Made by a program: the position numbers and the translations under genes. A DNA stretch of 64,000 nt from Myrica gale. Taxonomy: Eukaryota; Streptophyta; Magnoliopsida; Fagales; Myricaceae. Under the pieces are notes generated by a model that did no database searches, was not told the origin of the DNA, and saw only the letters and a list, made by a program, of their open reading frames with translations. Location: contig OZ005618.1 in the NCBI GenBank assembly GCA_963930655.1, positions 2,998,001-3,062,000 on the forward strand, read 5' to 3'. Each line of letters opens with the position of its first letter. Position 1 is the stretch's first letter. Below are positions 13,201 through 25,200 of the stretch, one piece after another.

Positions 13201-16200
13201 GTTACTTGTAGAGATATATTCAATGCCGAACTTGAAAATGAACCTCAAGTTTGACATTGAGGTATACACACTATTATTTATTGTTGAATCCTTCCTTAGA
13301 GACTTAGCAAAAAAAAAAAGAATATTTCCTTAAAGGAAAATGATTCTCACTTATTTATTTCTTTGTCTACTATATCCTTTTCCCAATGCAGGTCCTATTC
13401 AAGAACCTAGGTGTCGATTTGAAGGATGTTACATCAACTTCTCTTCTCAAAGATCGTAAAAGGGAAATTGTAGGGAATCCTGATTTTTCTAACAAAGATG
13501 TTGGGGCATCCCAGTCACAGTTGGTTGCTGAAATCAAATCAGGAATAGTAGCTCCTGTGAATCAGGAGCTACCGCTGGAAGTTGCTAATACATCTAATTC
13601 GGGTAGCCACACACATTTGTTACCAAAGGTATGTTTATTTTGAGATTATGTAGATCAGTTATGATGCCCCCCCCTTCCCCCCTTTGGGTCATTGTATTGT
13701 ATGTGTTCGTGTGTTCTTTGTAACCTTAACTTTTAATTACTATGGTGGGATCAGTATGCTTCTCTTCATCTTCCTTCTGGTGCAATGATGGAGGATGATC
13801 AGCTCCCTTCTGCTCAAGGACTTTTACAACCCACTCCCTCCCAGTCACCATTCTCCATTAACCAGGTGTGGTGCATTTTCTTTCTTGGATTTAGTAACAG
13901 TATTATGCTTTATTGTATCAAAGTAACACATCTGTTTTTACTTATTAGCTGGTTCTTCTGTTGTTTGTAGCTTCCTGCACCAATACCTAACATTGGAACA
14001 CATGTCGTTATCAACCAGAAGCTCACTGCTTTGGGCTTACACCTCCATTTCCAGAGGTTTGAAGCTGAAAATCCTTGTACTGCTTGTTAAGTATGTTGCT
14101 TAGTACTTATGAAAAGCTTGTCCTCTTTTTCACCACAGAGTGGTTCCAATTGCGATGGATAGAGCTATTAAGGAAATAGTATCCAGTATTGTTCAGCGGA
14201 GTGTGTCTATAGCAACTCAAACAACAAAGGAGCTTGTTTTAAAGGTTTGTTGATGCAGCCTAATGAAGCTTTTATGTCGTACTAGTTCTGTGTATTCTTT
14301 TGCTTTTTGACTCTGTGTGGATCTGTATACTTTCTAATCTTGTCTCTTTCTCACTGCCTTGTCCCATGATGATCTTGTCCTTGAAGCGCCTTCAACTTGA
14401 AAAGTATTACTGAACCTAACTGATGCAGTATTTCTTCGATAGTCATTGGCATCTTCGACAAGTTCCCTGCACTGTCATAGTTGTTGCAACCTCTAGATTC
14501 TTCAACATATTACATCTTTCTTAAGTCATTTTGTGCACTGTGTAATTCCTGTTTGTTAAAATATGCTCATCTTTCTGCATGGAGTATCCTTACTGCTTAA
14601 CTTAATGTTCCATTAAGTATAACCAGCCTCATCGTTTAGTAATTGTTCTAAAGCTACGTTTCTTGATTTTTGGTCCTAGTAGTGATCAAGTTTTAGCTTC
14701 CATTAATTTTCTCCATTCCTTAGTATCCATGAAAACAAATTAACCTGCAGATAACTTCCTGAATTGGCCTTTAAGCTCATTTATCACGAAGCCCTTTATG
14801 CACGTAGTTGTTGTAATTAGTGCTCTGAACCCTTGCACATACCCTTTCTTGCATCACCATATCGCATGGATATAACTCATCACTTTACTTTTATAAACGC
14901 ACTTTCATTAACTGTAAGTGGAAAGGTTTTGTTTTGAAGAGTTAAAACTCATGCATATGCATCTATCTCTGTTCAACAGTACAAGAATATCTCTATACCA
15001 TCTTTCCTAGTTTTTGTTATCCTCAGATCTCTTGTCAGCAAAGCCTTCTAGTTGCAATACTTTAAATCTACTGGCACTTACATTTCTTGGATACAATGTC
15101 AGGATTATGCCATGGAATCAGATGAGACACGCATATTTAATGCAGCACACTTGATGGTTGCAAGTCTAGCTGGAAGTTTAGCTCATGTAACATGCAAGGT
15201 AATGTTTCAACTCAAAATTTGTTTATCCTGTTTGGTTTTGAGATTGTAAATAATCTCTCTCAGTATAGTCATTTGTACTGTTATTTCTATTCGATTTCTT
15301 TCAATAAAATTGCCTTATAAAAAAAAAAAGTTTACAATGTCTGCTTTTATTTTTGGATATGAACCTTGGTTTTTTGTTCTGCTAGGAACCCTTACGCAGT
15401 TCAATATCAAGTCAACTTAGGAGTTCAGTACAGGGCATGAATACTGCGAGTGAACTTCTAGAACAAGCTGTACAACTTGTTACCAATGACAACCTTGATC
15501 TTGGTTGCGCAGTCATTGAACAGGCTGCCACTGATAAGGTTAGCTCTCATGACTATGTATTCTCCGCTTTTGTGTTTGTATTTCACCTCAGGGAGATTGG
15601 ATTTTCATCCTCATCTGTTAGAGCATTTTTTTAGGGTGCTTTCTACTCTTGGTGTTTAACTATTGGCGGCTAGGTAGGAAGCATCTAATTTCATTTTTGC
15701 ACGTGTATGTCAGAATATGTAATTAATATTTGAAATAGAAGGCTATACAGCCAAAATGTTTTGTAATGAAGTGGCTATTTTGATGACCTTGAACATTTCC
15801 GAGCTGTTTGGTATGAAGGCTATATAAGTTGATACCCTTCCTGTTAAAATAGTAGAATTTCAGGCAGCTCTGTCAATTGTAGAAGAGTGATTGAACAACT
15901 GCAGTGCTTAAGAGATTCAGTCAATTAACTGGAAGAGGAAAAGGGACCTTAAAAACATTACGCCCTCAAAGGCCTGACAATGGCAATGTGAAATTCAGTG
16001 TAGACATATTGGGTTATTATTTATAATGCACCGATACTCACTGCTTTCTTTAGATTCAAATATTTGAACCTCTTCAAGATCTTGCGCAGCATAAAGTTTC
16101 TCGTGTCATTCCCCTGTACAGTGCCCCATTTATGTCATAAATTATATGGCTTCTAGGAATTTCGTTCCAGGAGTGCAGGTTGTAGCTTAAAGTATGTAGT

Positions 16201-19200
16201 CTTTTTGCTTCAGTTTCTGGAATTATCAAAAGGATGACCAACAATTGAAAGATGCCCCAGTGGGTTGGGATTGTTAGGGCTCCATCCTTTAGGCTAGTCA
16301 GTTGTTTCGGGACTTCTAAAGAGCGATTCTAATTAACAAAGAAGTGACTCGTTATTAGAAAAGGGGCTTTTCCCTCTCATGCTTGCAGTTTTATATAAGT
16401 TGAGACATAACAGTACTTTCTGTCGTTACCAGAACCAGGAAAGTATGCATCGTAATCATTCTTGGATATATTCTAATGATTTTGGATCTGTAAAAAGTCC
16501 TGCAATTTGATGTGGAAGGGACAAATCATTTATGGAGTGATGTCCTGTCGTAGGCTAATTCCTGGTCAATGAAGCACATCTAGAATGACTGCTTCTAGGA
16601 TTAGGACCTAATTCTCAAGGTATTAAATAAACATAGTGGACTAAGTTCAAAAACAAGAGTGCAAGTCCTAAGATTATTTTCATTGGATGTCGGAATGTGG
16701 GTCCGGCTTGATAAAAGCTTTAAGACTGTCATTATTGAAAGTAGCACAGTATTCAATTTCTCTTTTCTTTGCAGTGACATGCGATTTTTGTGTGTTTTGT
16801 CTTGAACACCAACCATTCCACCTTTAATTGTTTAGGGCTATAACTTCTGTTTTCCCAAATAACACCCTGGGGTTTTTCTTTCTGCAACGTGGCACTTTTC
16901 TATCCTTTCAATTATGCTCTTTGACAAAAGGGGAACTGATAGATTGTGTCTTCGGATTTTCTGTTTGTGGCAGTATTTTCAATTCATGGTTTTCCATGGT
17001 GTGTTGTTTGTTGTAGGCTATACAAACCATTGATGGGGAAATAGCTCAACAACTTGCTTTGAGAAGGAAGCATAGAGAGGGTGTTGGTCCCACATTCTTT
17101 GATGCAAACATGTATACACAAGGTTCTATGGGTGGTGTACCCTCCGCCCTCCGCCCTAAACCTGGTCACTTATCCCTTTCTCAACAGCGAGTTTATGAGG
17201 TAGGTACCTGCTGAATTTTTGATAGAAGAATGATTTTATGCTGAGAAACATACTGCTTAGTTTGATTTTTTTGCATTCACTTTACATTTTTAGGACTTTG
17301 TTCGGCTTCCTTGGCAAAACCAATCTAGCCAGAGTTCACATTCTATGCCTTCTGGTCCTGCTTCATCTGGCAGTACTGGTCTGACTAGTGTGTTCGGGTC
17401 AGCCTCTGGACCTCTAAATCCTGGTTACTCATCTGGCCCAGGGGGATTTGAAGCAGTCTCTCGGTCACAGGATGAGTCGATGGAATCTAATTCAGCTCTG
17501 CATCTTAGGTGGTATATTGGTATCACGTATATTGTTATATTCTATTCTTTAACCTCTAATTGCTGATATGCTGGGAGTTTTTTAATTATGTAGTGCATCC
17601 TCAATTCACATGGGAGTTGCAGATGGTGTTACCCAGCTTAGTTCTGAAAATGATTCTGCTACTGCTTCATTTCCTCCGACTGCTTCAGCCTCTGAGCTGC
17701 ATTCGTTGGATTCCTTTGATGTTGCAAAAGTTAGAGATTTTTATTCTCTCAAGTTTTTCTGCTACTGAGGTCTTAGATTCTGTTACTGATATCTTCTTTT
17801 GGTATGTTGCAAGGAATCTGGAACGGCTTCTCAGTCATTACCTTCACCAGTTGGAACGGAATGCCTTGGAAGTAGCATATCAGAACCTTTGCTTACCACT
17901 AGGGACGCATTGGATAAATACCAGATTGTGGCACAGAAGGTTGCTAAAAAGCTTTTTTCCCTGTCCTTTCTTTATTCTTTTCCCTTCAGCTTCTTTTTCC
18001 ATTTCTCTATAATTTACTTAACTGGGATATTGTTTGTGCAACTGATGCTTACTTTCGGACCAGATAGAGTCAGTGACCTACTTGATACTGTAGCATAGAT
18101 ACCAATAAGCTCTCTGAGCTAGTAGTTCCATGTATTATTTTTGTTATATTTTCTTTCAGTTTTGTTATTTTTACTTGAGAAAGACTTTAAAAGTGTCTAA
18201 TCTGTTTGTATGGTTTCAGTTGGAAGCTTTGGTCAACAATGATGGTAAAGAAGTAGAAATTCAGGTATTGTTTCTATCTTTCTTTTTGTTATGAACTACT
18301 CCCGTACCATGCATTGTGACATGAAACTTGGTCTTGGTATCACTTGTGCCTTATTCTATTTCTCGAATTGTTTTTCATTTGGAGTCTTGGTTGCCTTTTC
18401 TTTTGGTTCATATGTTAACTTTGAATGTGTTTTGTGGGTATATGTGTTTAGGGAGTCATTGCTGAAGTTCCTGAAATCATACTCAGATGCATAAGTCGAG
18501 ATGAAGCTGCTTTAGCGGTTGCACAAAAGGTGTTCTGGCTATCTTGGTTACTTCACAAGTTTTGTTTGGTGTCCAATCAACCGCTTCAACTAGCTGTGGA
18601 AAGGACAATTTACATTTGTATAGTTCTTATGCCAAACTTTTCTCTGATTTGGTTTATATTCTGTATTTTTGAAACAGGTGTTCAAAGGTTTATATGAGAA
18701 TGGGTCCAATAATATCCATGTTGGTGCTCATCTTACAATTCTGGCTGCTATTCGTGATGTTTGCAAGCTTGTTGTGAAGGAGCTTACTAGCTGGGTAGGC
18801 TCTATTGCACATTTTCTTAGGATGCGTGATATGGTTTGCAGAATCTTGATCTCCTTACTTGAGTGTTGGTTTCTATTCCTTTTAAAACACTTGATCTACT
18901 ACAAGTTAATTTTGGAAAAGCTTGTTTTCCTTCTAGCGGATTTGTCCACGCTGATCTCTGTAGCATGTTATCCTGTGTTTATGTAATCTTTCTTTTCTGG
19001 GTAAATGAATCTCTGAGAATCTTCTTAGCAATTCCTAGTCTCATAAGGTATTTATATCCTGTGTTTATGTAATTTTTCTTTTCTGGGTAAATGAATCTCT
19101 GAGAATCTTCTTAGCAATTCCTAGTCTCATAAGGTATTTAGGATATATTTGCTTCTGTACATCTGTAACGAAAGTTGTATCATCTTCTGGATGTTGTCAA

Positions 19201-22200
19201 AGGGAGAACTTTTGTACAGATAGTGTAGTAGTCCTGCTTTCCTGTTTCTTGTCGTATTTTTATGTTCCTTTTCTTTAAGTAATAATATGAGTAACATAAC
19301 ATTCTTACAGGTTATATACTCAGATGAGGAGCGGAAGTTCAACAAAGATATAATTGTTGGCCTTATTCGCAGTGAATTGATAAACCTTGCAGAGTACAAT
19401 GTTCATATGGCAAAACTTCTTGATGGGGGCAGGAATAGTATGTACAAGGAACTTTGTTTTCATAAATTTTAGCTAGTAGTATTGTTGGTGTAACTAACTA
19501 ATTGCATGAATCTGCAGAGGCTGCAACTGAGTTTGCAATTTCCCTCCTGCAAACTTTAGTCATTGAAGAATCCAAAGTTATTTCTGAACTTCACAATCTT
19601 GTTGATGCTTTGGCAAAGGTTTATTTTGTTTATTTTATGGAGAGTGCATTCCATGGTATCTGTAAGTGAAGCTTATTTCCAACTTTAATTTTCAGCTTTC
19701 TGCAAAGCCTGGATCTCCCGAGTCACTACAGCAGTTGGTTGAGATTGTGAAGAACCCTGCTGGTGGTGTTGTTGCTCTATCTGGTGTTAATGTTGGAAAG
19801 GAAGACAAAGTGAGACAATTGAAAGACAAAAAGGTCACTTGATGGATACTTTATAGTGCGTTCTTACTAGAAGCTTCATATTTTCTCCTGATGCTAAGAG
19901 ACTTTCTTTTGGCTGAAACAGGCTTCTGGGAACTACACAGCAAGCAGGGAAGATTATAATAATTTAGAATCTGTAGAACCAGATCCTGCTGGTTTTGGTG
20001 AGCAGGTACTTGATATTTTTGTTTATGGTACTAGATTTTGTGCAAGACACTTAAAGGTTGTACGGATTTTGTGTTTGTCCAAAACTGATTATTTAGCATA
20101 TGAATCAACACCTAAATGAAAAATTAAGAAGCGTGTATTGGGTGATATTTGACATGACTTTGAAAAATATCTTTTTATTTTTTTTTGGGCCTATTTTATT
20201 TTTGTCTTTTGTTTCCTTTATTCTTCTTTTATCAGCATGCCCTGTTTTTTTATTCGGGCACATGGAAGAAATTTTTTAGCCTGAAGTGGTCCCCACCTTT
20301 GCTTGCATATGGTAACTTTAATGGTGAAGTAGGATTTAGCATTAAAGTGGTCCCCACCTTTGCATGCATATTGTAACTTTTATGTCGAAGTGATCCACCA
20401 CTCTCTGCGCTTCATTCAATTATTCTGTTAGTCAATTGATCACTTCTCTATGTGTTTCAGTCAAGTATTATTTTAGCCAGGTACTTGCTCGTTTTGATAT
20501 CATAAATGGAGTGGAGTGTGGCTTGGCAGTAGTCTATGTTAGTGGTATACATATTGAGTTCAAGGGAAAAGGCTTCATATGCTTGCTTTAAGATCAGCAT
20601 ATCCTCTCGAGTTAGAATATTAGGCTGTTAAGAAGCATGATAATGGTCACTGGCTGAATTAGAATGTTAAGATGGATAAGCAGCGATATTAGGAAGATAA
20701 GATGAAGGATGAAGTCATGTGGTCATACTCGGGTTTATGCTGCCAATAAGCGAGTCTTCTTTAGTTTATGGGTTTTTACGTGTACACTTTGGTCTGGTAC
20801 AATCAATAGTTCTAGTCCTATTAGAAGTTAAGATCTAGGTTGTCATGTACTCAAAACTATTCAGAGTGGAATTATAGAATTGAATAATTTGGTTATAGAA
20901 GGCTTGTATGCCAGTGCTTTCTTTTCTTCCTCTCTCTCATGGTAACTGGTGACAACATTGTTCACTTGACTATTTATGATACTGTTCACATCTTTGAAAA
21001 TTCTTCTTGCTTACAATGCTTTTATCTTAAATCCTCAACCGTTCTCCTAGATATTTGAACCTTAAACCCTTAAACTTCCCTTCAGTAACCCATGAAATGA
21101 AGCGTTAAAAATAACCTTAAAATTAGTAAATATGGTCACTGCCTATGCAGATATTGATTTATCTTCGTTTTCAGTACAGACCTTTGTACTGTTTTCACCT
21201 AAAATTTGCTTGCTTATAAAAAAAAAGCTATTGATTTATGATCCTAGTCTCAAACCCAACCCTTCAGTCTTAAAGCTAAACAAAGAAGACCTAAATTTCT
21301 GTAAATCTGTGCTATGCACTGCTCACTTTCAGGTTTTTATGTTCACAAATAAAATAAAGAAAAATGCTGTCTTCATTTGTGTTGTGTGATACTATTTTCG
21401 AGATATTCTGTATCAGCTTTTGTGCGTTGTGGGCTCCTGTGCTGGTTTCTTGTGTCTGTGCTTCCTAGAACCAGAAGTACCAGACAATCCCCCCCCCCCC
21501 CCCCCCAATAAAATCCCCCCAAAAAAGGTGTGGAACTTACATTTTATTCTGCTGTCTTTTTGGGTTTTGAGTTAATGATTGGACCCTTTGTCAGCAGTTT
21601 TGTAACGCGGTCAGAGCCCCGGGCTCCTCCCACTGCTTGGGAGTGTTTTGATGGTAACATTTATACTTGTTGGATAATTCACTGCAGGTTTCTATGCTGT
21701 TTGCTGAATGGTACCGGATATGTGAGCTGCCTGGTGCAAATGATGCAGCCTGTACACATTACATCTTACAGTTACATTAGAATGGACTGCTAAAGGGGGA
21801 TGATATGACAGACCGCTTTTTCCGCCTCCTCACGGTGAGCTTTCGCTTTGTATCTGTATTTCGACTTAAAATTCTGAGATGCAAACTTAGCCCCTGATTC
21901 TTATTTCAGGAGATTTCTGTCGCGCATTGCCTGTCATCTGAAGTGATGAATTCAGGCACGTTGCAATCACCCCAACAAGTCCAAAATCTGTCCTTCCTTG
22001 CAGTTGATATCTATGCAAAACTTGTTTTTTCTATCCTGAAGGTATGTGTTTATGCATTCTAAATACCCTTTATATTTACAGAGAAGTATTTCCCCCCTAA
22101 TGTTGTATGATTTCATTGTTTGTGGAGCAGGGATCAAGTAAACTCTTTCTTTTGTCGAAGGTTTGGCCAAAGTCCAACTAAAATTTCTCTGTTTCTTTCC

Positions 22201-25200
22201 CTCTGCCTTCTTATTCTCAAATGATGGTTTGTGTTCTGCAATGGGTTGTGACAGATTCTGGCAGTGACTGTGAGATTCATCCAGAAAAATGCAGAGGAAA
22301 AGAAAGAGTCCTTTAATCCAAGACCATATTTTAGATTGTTCATCAACTGGCTGCTGGACCTGAGTTCACTGGATCCTGTTGTTGATGGTGCAAACTTTCA
22401 GGTGTGGATGGTTATCATTTGCTTTTCACTGTAGCCTCCATGATTCACTGATTGATGCTGTCTGTTGCAGATTTTGGCAGCGTTTGCAAATGCATTTCAT
22501 GCTTTGCAGCCCCTTAAAGTGCCTGCATTCAGGTTGGCATGTTGGATTTTTTTCATTAATGGTCAGATGGTAGGATTTTACCTGTGAGCTATGATCCTGA
22601 GCTAAATATAATTTTGAATGGTTGAAGGATGTTTGCAAGGAAGAACTGTTCAATTGTAAGATTTGGTAGATTAAAGCATCCTGCATATAATATTAGTTTG
22701 CAAACTTGGTAGTCAGAGAAGTTATCTCCAGTTGATCTCTTTGCTTTAATATTTCTAGTTGCACAAGTTTCTTTTTTTTGGGGGGGGGGGGAGTTGTTTC
22801 ACTTGGATGGCTTGAGAGATCCATTCAATTAATGTGATCAATAGTTAAATGGTGGTACCCTGATGTTTTGCACTGAAATCTTGGGGAAGTTGGTCAACAA
22901 CATTCTGTGTTCCTCATGGAGTTTCGTTATGTTGAACAGTCAATTGAAATTACAAATTTGTTTTGTTAATAGCATCCTAAAGCAAGGAGTTTATAGCCCA
23001 GTCAATATGCATTAGCCTCTAGTAGTGGGTGAAAAATCCACATGCGATGTGTGTTTTGGATTGACATAATTTAAAGTTTCTTAAAAGTTGTTTGAGAAAT
23101 GAGTTGATTGGTTGGTCGGATTCGGTTTCTTTGTTGCCAGATGTTTGACCGGTTATCAGTAGAACACATTCCAGCATGAGTTGTAATGACAGAATTTAAA
23201 AGAAGTCTCTGAAAAATTCTTTGAGAAGTGAGTTGTTGATTGGTTGGTTGCATTTTGGATTCGGTTTCTTTGTTGCAAGATGTTTGACCGTTTATCAGTA
23301 AAACACATTACCAGCATGAGATTAAATCTTAGTGAGGAGAAGAAGAAGAGTTTCTTCAGGGTGGTTTGCAGACAATATGATCCTTGCTTCTTCTGTGCTG
23401 CTAGTTCTGAAAATTAAAAAATAACGTTTTAGATGCTGATTTAAATTTCATTGGGAGGTGGAAATAACTCCTCAACAGTTTTTTGCTGGCGTAATTTTTG
23501 TGTGCTCAACTTACTGAAATTTTAAGGTTGTCTTTTCGCAGAATGAGTCTTTTACATCTTTTGAACACATCAATTTTTGAATCTTTTGTCCTGCACTCTT
23601 GCTACTTGTAAAAATGACAACTTTTTCCAAGTTGACCATCATTGATTTTGTCTGTGGTATCTGTCAAAAGTGTATTTTTTGGTTCAAGTTCCACTTGGAT
23701 TCTTTATGGGCTCAGCTAATAGAGGAGAAAACTAATCACATGTTGATTTGTTTGCTATTCCAGAAGATCTTAGAATGCTGTAAATATTTCACCCATAATG
23801 TTTTAGAATTTTATTTCTGTGGGTAATTTGGCTGCGAAGATTTACAAGGGGGTTGAAAAGCCCTTGTCATGCTAATGCTAACCAGCAAGTAGGTATTCTT
23901 TACTATATCGTGTGGCATATTTCTTGGAACAAATTGTATTTTTGACAAGGGTTCAATGGGCTTTATGTTGTTTCTATACGTCATCTTTTTGGCATGCTTG
24001 TGTTAAATTGGGAAATTTTTATTGCAGAGAAAAATCATGATATTTTTTCTAACTTCGTTGGAATGCTTCTTCAGCTTTGCATGGCTTGAGTTGGTGAGTC
24101 ACAGGAGTTTCATGCCAAAAATGCTGACTGTGAATGGTCAGAAGGGTTGGCCCTACATGCAACGATTGCTGGTAGACTTATTCCAATTCATGGAGCCATT
24201 TTTGAGGAATGCTGAGCTTGGAATGCCGGTTTGCCTCTTTACTACTATGTTTCCTTTCCATGGCCTATGACTTGAGCATCGTAACTATCTTCCCTAACTT
24301 TTGTTTTGTTTAATATCAACAGGTTCATTTTCTGTATAAGGGCACACTTAGGGTACTTTTAGTGCTGCTTCATGATTTCCCTGAGTTCCTGTGTGATTAC
24401 CATTTTACCTTCTGTGATGTGATTCCGCCGAGCTGCATACAAATGCGGAATATTATTCTTAGCGCATTTCCCCGAAATATGAGACTACCAGATCCATCTA
24501 CTCCTAATTTAAAGGTACCTAATTGATCGTATATCTAATCACTCTTATTTTTGGTTGATGGAAAGAAATTCTGAAGGGAATTGGTTTTCTTGCTTATGCA
24601 GATTGATTTACTTCCAGAAATCGGTCAATCCCCTCGCATTCTCTCGGAGGTTGATGCTGCTCTCAAAGCAAAGCAGATGAAGGCCGATGTGGACGAGTAT
24701 CTCAAGGTATTTGGTTTTCTTTCCATTGTTATTAATTATAGCCTTAAATATTCATGTGAGGAACTGTGTTCTACACGGTATGGACATTGGTCGCCTTCTC
24801 CCCCCCCCCCCCCCTTCTGCTCTACTTGTCTCTTGGATCTTTCACATTTATTTTATCTGTGAATTCATTCTAGTTTTAATCAAGACATTTCTTTTTCTTT
24901 TTCTTTTTTATTTCTAGCTCCTTTCCCCCAGCTTTGATTATTAATTTGTATTCAGTTTTGCTGAATGTTGTGTACTTTTCAGTCTGACTGGTTTTTTTAT
25001 CCTTTGTTTTTGGGTGTATCCACAGACTAGGCAACCTGTGTCGTTTCTGACTGAACTGAAGCAGAAACTCCTCCTCCCACCAAGTGATGCTGCCGCTGCT
25101 GGCACCCATCACAATGTACCGTTGATCAACTCTCTTGTGCTCTACGTCGGAATGCAGGTAGTGGGATTATTACCCTGCTTAGGTGTGATTGTTGAGTATC

